From: Hofstenia miamia | Lineage: Eukaryota > Xenacoelomorpha > Acoela | NCBI GenBank assembly: GCA_004352715.1 | Contig: SCFE01000037.1 | Coordinates: forward strand, 222,531 to 262,548 | DNA: 40,018 bases | Reading direction: 5' to 3' | Part shown: piece by piece, positions 1-10,066 of the stretch | How positions within the stretch are numbered: position 1 is the first letter of the stretch | Layout of the letters: the number at the start of each line of letters is the position of its first letter | Notes under the pieces: model-generated | Seen by the model: the letters and a program-made list of their open reading frames with translations, nothing else | Told to the model about the DNA's origin: nothing | The model's database searches: none | Position numbers and translations under genes: made by a program

Positions 1-1590
1 TCTCTCATGCTTAAATCTTGCAAGTTGTCTGGTCCTTGTTATCCTGACGGTGTTCCTTCCTTTGTAATTCATGAAACCTCCTCCACGCTTTCTATCCATT
101 TAAAGCATCTTTACTCCTTCATTTGCTCCACTAAGCGCTATCCCGCCTGTTGGAAGACATCTTGGATTTCTCCGCTGTTAAAATCTAATCAGCTTCCCTC
201 CTCGCAGGTCACGTCCTACCGCCCAATAGCTATTCTATCTCGACTGTCTATCATCTTTGAACGCCTTGTTTTTCGTTATGTATTCCCAAAAATTCGTCAC
301 CTCTCTTGTTCTCAGCATGGCAACCTTCCTGGTCGCTGTTCCATTCTTACCTGACCAATCGCCACTAGTGTGTCAAAATCAACTCGTCTACCTCCGTTAC
401 TAGTGGTGCCCCTCAAGGCTCAGTGTTTGCTGTTCGTTTCTTCCTCGTAGCCATTAACGACCTCCTTCATTCTGTTCTCAACTCGTCTTGCCTGTTGTAT
501 GTCGACGACACTGCGTTTTTGATTTTGGTTGGTCTTTTGCTTCTAACATTTCTTCTTATCTTGAACACTAGTCTACTTGGTCTTCTGTCAACCATCTTGA
601 TTTTAGCACTACCAAGACATGTGGTATTTCCTTTTCTTTGGCTCTCCCTTCTGATTTGCCTCTACCTGTTGTGAACTTTGCGCCTAATCACACTCATCTT
701 GGAGTTCAACTTGCTGCAAAATTAAATTGGACTGGAAATGTGTCTTTGCGTCTCCGCAAAGCTAATTCCTCGCTATTTGCCCTTTCCGTAATCTTCCTTT
801 TGAGTACCTCGTCCTATGTGAAACTCTCTTTGTTCAAGTCCATTCCTCGCGCCATTATTCTCTACGCGTCTCCTTGTTGGTGGCCTTCTCGTGCTTTGTT
901 CCACTCCATGGAACGTTTCTAGAAACGCGCTTTCAAATTGATTTCCTCTTTGGACTATAAAGATTTTTTAATCTAAATTTCAATTTTACCCAGACAATCT
1001 TCCAAGGTAGTAAATATTAGCAATCCCTTTGATGCTACTATTTTTAAAATACAATAATTTAATCAACTTTAAATAAGCTGAAGATAAAAAACAATAAATT
1101 CGGTATAACTAAGATGCTCTTCTCAAATTCGCCACTCTCTCGCTGTCACTCTACTGCCATGCCTGTGATCTCCTTCTGTTTAATCGCTTGCTCACTCGCA
1201 AATTGGATCTTGATCCTTTTGATTTCATTGCGTTCTCTAATTCCCGGTCTACTCTCTCTGATGAAGTTGTCACCTTCTCCATTCGTCGTCCCAAGAAACA
1301 TCGCACCCTTCACTCGTTTTTCAATCGCGCTTATACTGCTGCTAATTACATCTTGACTCGCAACCCTCCAACAGCGATTGATTTCTTTTCCCCACCACCG
1401 AGCTTCAAGAAATCTTTGATGGCTTTCCTCTTTGCTGAGCCCTTCTCCAACATTGCCTACTTTTCCATTTGCTCCTATTTCATCTCCTGTGACTGTCCTC
1501 ACTGCGTAAAACTTGATTTGTTTTTATTTTTTTGTTGTGTATGCCTTCAACGGCTAAATAAAGTCATTGATTATTAACTAACTACTTGGA
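1..1590 (+). mobile_element. LINE copy A (CR1/Jockey-like family), RT region to 3' end, broken
   Basis: This is a non-LTR retrotransposon fragment cut by the window edge. Reading in shifting frames it shows the start of the reverse transcriptase (WKTSWISPLLKS, then SYRPIAILSRLSIIFERLVFR), a GAPQGSV-like block near 400, the active-site region as YVDDTAF near 500 (canonical YADD), and the C-terminal part with HLGVQLAAKLNW and the SPCWWPSRALFHS block up to about 920. Frameshifts and stops break it everywhere. The 3' end is an AATAAA signal followed by GTCATTGATTATT at about 1556-1577. A block of about 150 bp interrupts it at 963-1112. The same family recurs at 2030, 5975, 15655 and 17155. The clade is inferred from motif style only. 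Confidence 0.85.
963..1112. repeat. ~150-bp insert within LINE copy A, shared with copy C
   Basis: AT-rich sequence interrupting the LINE at the point where another family member (19280) runs uninterrupted through TATAAAGATGCTC. AAGAT stands on both sides (…TATAAAGAT before, CTAAGATGCTC after), which looks like a 5-bp target duplication. The same block is present, inverted and almost identical, at about 6446-6596 at the 5' side of copy C. I see no ORF. It may be a small non-autonomous element or part of a template-switch product. Confidence 0.6.
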
Positions 1591-2029
1591 TGAATTACCA
1601 ATGTTAATTTATAAGTTCTTATTCTACTGGAATTGGGGCTGTCTTTGTATGGCTGCTAATTAAAACCTTCTGCAGAGTCAATTAGTTTTCTAGTGTAATT
1701 ACTCTTACAGCCCGCGATTCTACAATATTTTTTAAATGATTTTTTATGTCGATCTCAAGGTTCTGTATATCGCAATCCAATAATCGGATTGAAGGTTCCT
1801 TATGTTGTAAAAAGTACCAACAGACATTTAGTGTTTAGCCTCAGGATTGTGGACGTGCGCCTTCAACTGTCAAATAGAAGCTAGCTATTCTAAAATATAA
1901 ATTATTTAGTTATGTATAATATTAATGAAAATGCTATATTTTCCGAATGAATGTGTAAAAGGAAAGGATATAGAGAAAGCTTGAACAAGGAAAAGCCTGA
2001 AAAATATTAATAAACTATTACTGCGGGTT
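1591..2029. other. Non-coding spacer between LINE copies
   Basis: AT-rich sequence between the 3' end of LINE copy A and the 5' side of copy B. I see no gene, RNA or repeat motif that I can support. Confidence 0.5.
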
Positions 2030-3436
2030 TGGGAATTGTATGTTGTCTGCAGTTTTAGATGTTTTTGCCTGCTATTCCCTTGAACAACTTGTATTTTCTC
2101 CTACTTCCAGCTCCTACCTGCTTGATTTGGTTCTGTGCTCTCACCCCGACTACATATTTGACATATCTGTAATCCCTGTTCCTGCTAAGCTGTCAGATCA
2201 CTCATTTGTCCGCTTCAATCTGTCTGTCAACTCTACTTCTCCATCTGCTAATCCGGCTGCTCCACAATATGCTCGATTTAACAGTGAATTTCTGTCACTT
2301 AATGCTGCTCTCTCATCTTCACTGCCTGTTTTTAGTGATTCCTTCTCAGTTGACGATTGGTTCACTTTCTTACATCAAATCATTTCTTCTTATGTTCATT
2401 GTTGGTGGAAAAAGCGTGCTTCTCTTCCTTTCTATTTTTCGTCCCTTACTGTGCACTCCTTGAATAAATTGAAGTCTTACAAACGCCATTCTGGTACTAC
2501 TGCTTCTTCGAAGCTTACTTCTCTCACAGATGTTATCAATTTTATGGAACTTGACAAAGTCTCTTTTCTGTCCAGCTTCTCGTCCGGTTCTCTTTAAGAC
2601 TCTTATTCCTTCCTGCGTTCTCTTCATTCCAAGCCTGAGCTCTCCACTTTGATATGGAACCTTCTTTCTGCTTTCTCTGACCTGGAGAAAGCTGATCTGT
2701 TCAACACATATTTTGCCTCTAACTTCTCTGTACTGGCCATGTGTCCTTGCATCTCCGCAAAGCTAATTCCTCGCTATTTGCCCTTTTCTGTAATCTTCCT
2801 TTTAATACCTCGTCCATTGTGAAACTCTCTTTGTTCAAGTCCATTCCTCGCGCCATTATTCTCTACGCGTCTCCTTGTTGGTGGCCTTCTCGTGCTTTGT
2901 TCCACTCCATGGAACCATTTAAAGAATCTGATTTCAAATTCATTTGCTCTACGAAGCACTAAGATGCTCTTCTCAAATTCGCCACTCTCTCGCTGTCACT
3001 CTACTGCCATGCCTGTGATCTCCTTCTGTTTAATCGCTTGCTCACTCGCAAATTGGATCTTGATCCTTTTGATTTCATTGCGTTCTCTAATTCCCGGTCT
3101 ACTCTCTCTGATGAAGTTGTCACCTTCTCCATTCGTCGTCCCAAGAAACATCGCACCCTTCACTCGTTTTTCAATCGCGCTTATACTGCTGCTAATTACA
3201 TCTTGACTCTCAAGCCTTCAACATCCATTGATTTTTTCCCCGCTGCCGAGCTTCAAGAAATCTTTAATGACTTTCCTGTTTGCTGAGCCCTTCTCCAACT
3301 TCGCCTACTCTTCCATCTGCTCCTATTTCATCTCCTCTGACTGTCCTCGCTACCGTAAAACTTGACTTATTTTTATTTTTTTTGTTGTGTATGCCTTCAG
3401 AGACTCAATAAAGTCATTGATTATTATTATTATAGT
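2030..3436 (+). mobile_element. LINE copy B, same family, internally deleted (endonuclease joined to RT C-terminus)
   Basis: The open stretch 2040-2597 encodes the C-terminal end of an apurinic-type endonuclease: a LEQLVFSPTSSSYLLDLVLCS block (canonical QLV..PTR....LDLI.T), then KLSDHSFVRF (the SDH motif). The endonuclease-to-RT linker follows. At about 2735 the sequence jumps directly to the RT C-terminal region (LRKANSSLFAL, SPCWWPSRALFHS), so the RT core is missing. The 3' end is AATAAAGTCATTGA plus an (ATT)n tail at 3409-3436. From about 2963 on it is nearly identical to copy A. It cannot encode a working RT. Confidence 0.85.
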
Positions 3437-3689
3437 GATGCATTACGTTTACAAAATGTTTGTTTCTGAAGTAATTGTTCAGTATTCCGTTATACCAAGT
3501 TGATTATCTCTTAGGATTAAAATAGGTTTGTATTGTGAAAATTTCCTTTCAACGTTACAAGAAACAATAGAGATTGTACTCCCAATTTCCAAGTTTTTAC
3601 AATAGTGTATCCAACAACTCCATCCCCTTTTGATGTTGTGTCATTCACCATCCGTATTTCATTGACCTTTACAGGTCTGGATGCCCTAT

Positions 3690-4920
3690 TCACGGGCACC
3701 CCTCAGTCCAGATTTGAACATGTTGACGGACGTTGCAGTGACAACATTATCTGGCAACGCATTCTATTTGTCTACAACACAGGCACTGAGAAAATGCGCC
3801 CTTGTATTTGTCCGGCACCGTTTCTTATACCGTTTTTTCGAATTGCCGCGCAATGCACTTTATTAACGCACATCTGATTGTTAGGCATCTTGTAGGTTGT
3901 GACCAAGTCGATTGTTTCCAATTGGGTGACCACGACATTGCCATTGACCCTATTTAAACAACGCTTCTTTGAAGCTCCCAGCTTGTTCTTGAGTGTAACA
4001 TGTTGAGGTGACCAGACATTTGCGGCGTACTCCATTACAGGACGAACAACTACTTTGTATAGGCGTGATCCTTGTCATTACTAGTGAGAACGTGCTTAAC
4101 CACCCCCCCCAGTCTCGACTTACGTTTAACCACTGCATCACTTGGATATCCCATTTCAAATCAGCTAATACCCACACACCAAGATCCTTAATACATTGGG
4201 TTTCGAGAAGATCACGGTCATCAATTGTAAACTTTCTTTCTATCTTCTTATTGATGTTAAGTACCATGCACTTTTCAGGTTTCACTTTCATTCCCCTGCT
4301 TGATATGCGGTTAACTTTTTGCTGGAGACATGTAGCAGCGCCATCTTTGGATGTGTTAGCATACAACTTTATATAATCTAAAAACCCGGCAACTCCAGTT
4401 GGTCCCAATAGTTCGAGCAGGTCATTTATGAAAATGATGAGACAGTTAGCTCCTGAGATACTACCTTAAGGTATGCCACTGGTCACATTCGCCTATGCAG
4501 CTTCATGCCCGTTAACAACAACTCTCTGAGAGCACCCAACTAGAAAATTAAGCAACCACTGTATCAATCTACCACGAACACTATCTTAATCTCAAGCCAT
4601 ACTATCCCTTCAAATAATTTAACTACCACCGACGTCATTGAAACAGGGCAAGTGTCACTTACTGTCAGCGAACCAGGAACTTTCTTAAGCGGTGTCACGT
4701 TAACCCTTTTCCATTCAATAGGGACTATACCAGTGTGAAGAGACCTTCGAAAGATTATATACAATGGATAAGCTAATTGTGTCGCACACTTCTTTAGGAC
4801 AGATGGACTGATGCCGTCTGTACCAAGGGACTTATCTGCCTTGAAATTCATAAGCTGCTTAACAACGTTTTCGGGGAAAAACTCAAACTCGCTGATATGG
4901 TACTAATGCCTCTTGAGTAG
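3690..4920 (-). mobile_element. LINE fossil, different CR1-like family, RT domain
   Basis: Read on the minus strand. It starts with the RT N-terminal block (KSLGTDGISPSVLKKCATQLAYPLY, GIVPIEWKRVNVTPL at about 4851-4690), continues with SGIP-stop-GSISGAN (canonical SG.PQGS; CAA has become TAA at about 4466), then IFINDLLELL and a degraded active site (LDYIKLYANTS in place of FADDTKLY), then KPEKCMVLNI and KDLGVWVLADLKW. The C-terminal MEYAANVWSP block and the distal helix region follow to about 3690. Multiple frameshifts and stops mean it is dead. It shares no close sequence with copies A to E, so it is a second LINE family. Confidence 0.85.
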
Positions 4921-5090
4921 TTAGTAGTATAGAAACAAATATATCTAAGAATGGAACAGGGCTTATTAATGTTTTTTAAGATTCAATTTACATGTTTGAG
5001 GAGTGGTACATTCTAGATACTAATACAGACGAACAAAATTGATCTATTAAGGCTGGAAAGATATTCAATTACTTGCTACATGCAGTAGCA
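4921..5090. other. Unassigned spacer
   Basis: AT-rich sequence between the - strand LINE fossil and the hAT relic. Nothing recognisable. Confidence 0.4.
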
Positions 5091-5094
5091 ATTG

Positions 5095-5950
5095 CCGAAT
5101 ATTATGGACGAAGTTGTTAATAGGGTTAAGTATTTCAAGTACTAGCATAAGCCACTAGGCTATATTCGAGCAATGGACATTGGAAAAATGAAGTTACGAT
5201 CGGATGTGCGGTGGAACCGTATGTGCAATACACTTCAATCCTACATGCATGCTTTTCCCATTCTGCTTAGCATTGTTGAGGAGCATTAAGAGGAGGTCAA
5301 ACATGATATTTATTGTGGCATAGGGTACTGGTTGTTTATCGGCCAGAGCAAATTTTCGAATCAAACTTGTTATTTGTAAATATGTTTATAACACACTGTA
5401 TATGAGGCCATGAAATACTTGTAAATAGAGAACAATTTTAGCTATGTTCCATTAGCAAGCCGCTTTACATGTATTCCAACGATTATCGAACAGTAACTGA
5501 TATTTCTTTAAAGCTCTTGACGTGATTCAAAGAAATGGTACCAATTTGTCAGATGCAGTGCATGAATGGCACAAAGTGTCGGAAATGCTAAATAATGTGT
5601 TATTAGCTGATAAGCAAGTTAAGTTTGCTAAAATACAACAGCAAGTCATCACTACACTACACTGAGTTATCATTTGGATCCGCGGTAATTGGAAAGAGAC
5701 ATACTATCTCCAATTCAAGTTAATGAGGAACTTAAGTTTGCTGAAGTATTTGGAGTGCAAGGTCTGGTGGCGACAATTATCAAGTTTAGGGCCAAATCAA
5801 AGCCATTTTTTAGAATCCGCATGTAAAGACGTTACTCCAACTGACTGGTGGAAACTGGAGCATGTTGATGAAGGAGTACCCTACATGCTCCAGTCAATTC
5901 TCTCCTGTTCGCCTTCAACAGCTGTTTTTCGTTCTGAAAACTCTTAATGC
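5095..5950 (+). pseudogene. hAT (BED-type) transposase relic, C-terminal half
   Basis: Translation in mixed frames gives MDEVVNRVKYFKY, then GKMKLRSDVRWNRMCNTLQSYM near 5180-5250. This corresponds to the hAT block K...D..TRWNS...ML. A broken middle section and a WWKLEHVDEGVPYMLQSIL segment follow at about 5840-5900. That last part matches the hAT dimerisation-region pattern WW......P.L...A...L..P..S...ER, with the ER..S motif degraded to FRSENS. Several stops and frame changes make it a fossil. The N-terminal BED finger and first catalytic block are not seen upstream. Confidence 0.65.
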
Positions 5951-5974
5951 ATAATTTTGTACTTTACATGTAAT

Positions 5975-6600
5975 AATAATAATAATGAATGACTTTATTT
6001 AGCCGCTGATGGCATACAACACTACAAAAAAGAATAAAAACAAGTCACGTTTTACGATAGCGAGGACAGTCACAGGAGATGAAATAGGAGCAGATGGAAG
6101 AGTAGGCGAAGTTGGAGAAGGGCTCAGCAAAAAGGAAAGCCATCAAAGATTTCTTGAAGCTCGGGGGAGGGGAAAAGAAATCAATGGATGTTGAAGGCTT
6201 GAGAGTCAAGATGTAATTAGCAGCAGTATAAGCGCGATTGAAAAACGAGTGAAGGGTGCGATGTTTCTTGGGACGACGAATGGAGAAGGTGACAACTTCA
6301 TCAGAGAGAGTAGACCGGGAATTAGAGAACGTAATGAAATCAAAAGGATCAAGATCCAATTTGTGAGTGAGCAAGCGATTGAACAGAAGGAGATCACAGG
6401 CATGGCAGTAGAGTGACAGCGGGAGAATAGCGAATTTGAGAAGAGCATCTTAGTTATACCGAATTTATTGTTTTTTATCTTCAGCTTATTTAAAGTTGAT
6501 TAAATTATTGTGTTTCAAAAATAGTAGCATCAAAGGGATTTCTAATATTTACTACCTTGGAAGATTGTCTGGGTAAAATTGAAATTTAGATTAAAAAATC
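5975..6600 (-). mobile_element. LINE copy C, 3' end, inverted relative to copies A and B
   Basis: The (ATT)n tail and AATAAAGTCATTCATT are at 5980-6000 on the reverse strand. The sequence is nearly identical to 963-1560, including the ~150-bp block (6446-6596) that interrupts copy A. It contains only the LINE's terminal coding segment (KLDLDPFDFI, VVTFSIRRPKKHRTLHSFFNRAY). Together with copy A it forms an inverted repeat of about 600 bp with a spacer of about 4.4 kb. Confidence 0.85.
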
Positions 6601-7426
6601 CAATAATAATAAAAAAATCCAATTTTTCGATTTTTTTTAATTTAAATCGAATTTTTCGCAACACTACTTCCAAATGATAAATATAGTAATGAGCTGCGGT
6701 GCGAAGATTCAAGACTTTATGTGCTTTTATCTAGGACGAATGAGAAAATTGTTATCTGCATTAACGATTGGAACCTTATTTTGCTCTATTTTTTGAAGGA
6801 GTGGAATAGTGGACGTCGAATGAAGGTAAGCAAAGATTCGGCTTTTTACTTCTTTGGACTGAAGATCAAGTCAAAAGTGCTGTTCATCTCGCATCATAAG
6901 TCGGCGTGGCTGATTGAGGAGTATCGCATGTGTTGTATGAACTAGGCATTTGTTTAGGCAATCGCACTAAATTTATCATGAGCACGGTGACTCTTTCGAC
7001 AGAGAAATTGTGATTTTTCAATTTTTACTTTATATTGACTTTAGGGTAAAACATGGGGATTCCGGGAAAAATTCAATTTATTTATCACTATTTATCAGCA
7101 CCGTTGTTAAAGTGCAAGATAAAGTTCTGCCCAAATCTTCATGCAGAAAGTTGTGATCTTTACACAACATTTTCTTCAGAAGAGAGAAGCTTCTTTCTAC
7201 TGAACCCTAAGCAGTGCGCAATTGTAATTTTGCAAATATGGCTGAAATGATAACTGGCATAGTACAATTTACTATATTCAGCAAATCGTTTTTCTCGGTT
7301 TTACGTTGGATATAATCCCGCAGTGCACAGCGATCTTCTTTGAATTCAAAACACTGCTAGTCGTAGCATGTTTGGGTCACAGAATATATGCATAGTTATA
7401 CTTTGTTAATTTTACCACTATAACAC
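6601..7426. other. Unassigned region with one exon-like open stretch (+, about 6605-6825)
   Basis: On + there is an open frame from about 6655 to 6825 without a good ATG at its head. It reads NDKYSNELRCEDSRLYVLLS through LKEWNSGRRMK and ends at a consensus-like donor (AAG|GTAAGC at about 6827). A pyrimidine-rich acceptor-like site (GACTTTAG) lies at about 7044, but the frame after it closes quickly. I do not recognise the peptide. It could be an orphan exon, a relic or chance. Confidence 0.2.
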
Positions 7427-8365
7427 TCAGTAATCTCCGTCAATTGTATTTTTGACTGCTGTTTTGACACTATCTATTAAATCCCCATCATCTGACAACA
7501 TCGGATTTCTAGTCAATAATAAGCTTAGTATCTGATGATAGCTTTCAGCCATGTACTCCTTTAAAGTGACCACTAGTTTATCAACATTGTTGTATTTGCT
7601 TCTGATATTCTCAGCAAAATCTTGGAGTAAATGTACCACGCATGTCAGATTTAAAAGTCTCCAGTAAAAGTTTTTGAGACATTTACTAGCAGCTTCCACA
7701 TATACAGCAGCGTCAAAGAGTAGCAAAAGAAAATTGTTTCTTGCTATCTTAATTTTTTAAGACGTCATCAATGCGCTAGGAAAGAATTGATTCATTTAGC
7801 TTTGCACACACTAACGCAGTTACAGCTCCAAAAATGTTAAAATACTTGCAACCATTGTTTTCAGGTTCATCGACTACCAGGAAGACTTCGTTATCATTGC
7901 GAACATCTCTGACACGAGTTTGTTCGTTTTCTGTAATTTGTCGCACTGGGATTAACTTCTGCATGGCAGGGTGTCTCATTTTTTCAATCGTATGTTGACT
8001 GCCAAAAATGCCTTCATTGCCTTTTCAGTAAAGTCCTTGTCCGGAGGAGCTGTCTTGATGAATCTTGCTGTCAATATGTTGCCGAATTCCTATGGCTTTC
8101 ATGAAATATAAATAAATAGTTGCGCACAATTTCCATAATCTTCACCTTGTCGGTTTTATCATTGTTTGGAATCCTGTAAAAATTTTTGCACATGTACCGC
8201 TGTGTTTTATCCCAAGACTTTTCTAATAGAATAGTCTTCATTAGTTCTCTTACCATATTACACCATCTACCCACCGCCACTGATTTATCATTGTGCGTAT
8301 TTCTTAGAAATATACAATTGGTGAGAACAGCAACCAATTTGTAATAACTGATTGTATACATTCGA
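7427..8365 (-). pseudogene. hAT-like transposase relic, second family
   Basis: On the minus strand, pieces in different frames line up with a widespread hAT-like (BED/DUF-type) transposase: KAMKAFLAVNIRLKK with HPAMQKLIPV (about 8060-7940), FLVVDEPENNGCKYFNIFGAV (about 7890-7820; corresponds to the block around the first catalytic Asp), and LFDAAVYVEAASKCLKNFY plus LLNLTCVVHLLQDFAENIR with NNVDKLV (about 7726-7570; second catalytic region and the CxxH-type block). Stops and frameshifts occur between the pieces. It overlaps in domain coverage with the relic at 5095-5950, so the two are not halves of one copy. Confidence 0.65.
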
Positions 8366-8823
8366 TTTTATTTCAGAAATTGTTAATTTTGAATTTTTGG
8401 GGCGGCCTAGTCATATGTATCAGTTACTCTTGGAGTCCACGCAAATTTGGTGACAATAGAATACAATTTCATCACCAATTCTGTTCTTCGGAAGACTAAT
8501 ATTTGGAAATATCATCATTAATATCTTTAACATATTTTGCTTTCTAAATATACCACTTTAAATTAGTTTTTCGTGCAATTGTATTGTGAATATCATGGTG
8601 CTACTTGTCTTAACGGTATTAGTTTTACTAATTTTACGAATCTGTTGGTGTTGAATTTTACCGGGATTCTCTCCAATGTGGTGAAGGATGTTTTCAACAA
8701 CAGCAAAATCATTGTCGTTTCATGGAAAGGCTACATTCTTTTGCCTCTAAAACACAGTCAAGCATATCAGGCATTTGAATTAGTGTGTTTTCTTCTATTC
8801 TTCTGATTGCTGAAATTTTCAGA
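8366..8823. other. Unassigned AT-rich sequence
   Basis: Short open frames only, without recognisable motifs or plausible starts. Nothing supported. Confidence 0.4.
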
Positions 8824-9094
8824 CTGGCATCCACTTGGTCACCATTAGCTTCTACTTAGCAAATCACTTTCAAATAACAAATAACAAACTTTTTAGTAGC
8901 TTATTATATTATATTATATTTCATAATTTTTTTAACAGAATAGAATTATTGAATAATCATTATTCAGTAAAAAAAATTAACTATATTGTCGCACTTTATT
9001 AAAAAATATTCTATAAAGTGTTAACAATATACTTCCAAAGTTACCACTAATAAATTGTAAAGCAATCTTTAATATATTTCTAAAAATGTTAAAA
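8824..9094 (+). repeat. 271-bp direct repeat, copy 1 (abuts N gap)
   Basis: Begins CTGGCATCCACTTGG and ends AAAATGTTAAAA directly at the N run. By eye it is identical to 9116-9386. An exact repeat that stops precisely at a gap indicates that the same sequence was assembled on both contig ends. Confidence 0.95.
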
Positions 9095-9115
9095 NNNNNN
9101 NNNNNNNNNNNNNNN
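9095..9115. other. Assembly gap (21 N)
   Basis: Run of n between the two copies of the 271-bp repeat. Probably not a real gap, since the flanks overlap each other completely. Confidence 0.95.
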
Positions 9116-9386
9116 CTGGCATCCACTTGGTCACCATTAGCTTCTACTTAGCAAATCACTTTCAAATAACAAATAACAAACTTTTTAGTAGCTTATTATA
9201 TTATATTATATTTCATAATTTTTTTAACAGAATAGAATTATTGAATAATCATTATTCAGTAAAAAAAATTAACTATATTGTCGCACTTTATTAAAAAATA
9301 TTCTATAAAGTGTTAACAATATACTTCCAAAGTTACCACTAATAAATTGTAAAGCAATCTTTAATATATTTCTAAAAATGTTAAAA
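9116..9386 (+). repeat. 271-bp direct repeat, copy 2
   Basis: Same sequence as 8824-9094, starting right after the N run. Most likely one genomic copy represented twice. Confidence 0.95.
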
Positions 9387-9680
9387 TATAAAATGTTATT
9401 AACTAAGATATATATTTCTAATTTCATTCTTAAGCCACATATTTGATTTAATACAAGCAGAAGTCGCCAACCAAATTTGAACAAGTTTTTTAAAAGTGAA
9501 TGTTTCCCAAATTTAAGCATTTTGCGTATATTAGAGATCTAGTTTTCCTATTTATTTGACTGCAGTCGATTAATTGTTTTAATCTGTCTATGTATATTTA
9601 AATGTCTATCACTTGAGTCTCAAACCAAGTGAATCAATGCTCAACGTACGTAGATGTTGTTTGTATAATTTTTTTTGAGC

Positions 9681-9725
9681 ATGCTATTGAATCATATTGA
9701 ATTATTATGCTTAGTTTATGAGTGA
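9681..9725 (+). promoter_or_regulatory. Possible upstream ORF overlapping the LIG3 start codon
   Basis: An ATG at 9681 opens a 14-codon frame that ends with a TGA at 9723-9725, overlapping the ligase ATG (9718) in another frame. If the transcript covers 9681 it could limit initiation at 9718. However, an AG at 9713-9714 could equally be a splice acceptor (exon from 9715), in which case this uORF is intronic. The sequence alone does not decide. Confidence 0.25.
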
Positions 9726-10066
9726 ACCCAAGTTTTGTGTTGATTATGCCAATCGAGGCCAAGCTGCATGCAAAAAATGTAAGCAAAAATTGCCGAAAAC
9801 ATCTCTGCGATTGGCAAAACTGGTACCAAATCATTTTTCTGACGATGGTGGTGATATGAAAAATTATTATCACCCTGATTGTTTGTTCGAGGTGTTTGAA
9901 AGATGCAGATCTACCACTAAAGTAATCGAATCAACTGATGACATTAGTAACTTTTCAGTGTTGGAAGATACAGACGCCGATCACATTAAGGATTTGATCA
10001 AGAAATTAGCTGATGTCAGATCAAGTAAAACTAAAAAATCACCTATAAAATCCAAGCCTCAGAAAG
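9718..10066 (+). CDS. LIG3: LIG3 exon 1 (zinc finger)
   Basis: Encodes residues 1-116 plus one base. It starts MSEPKFCVDYANRG, matching the nuclear-form start of animal LIG3 (M-A-E-like). Contains the C-x2-C ... H-x2-C zinc ligands that recognise nicks and flaps. Donor AAAG|GTATTA, phase 1. The frame stays open 35 bases past the donor, but that tail does not resemble the family. Confidence 0.93.

Noticed and set aside
5095-8365. The + and - hAT relics as two halves of one inverted element
   Set aside because: Both contain the NVDKLV/MDEVV region and belong to different hAT families, so they overlap in coverage and are separate copies.
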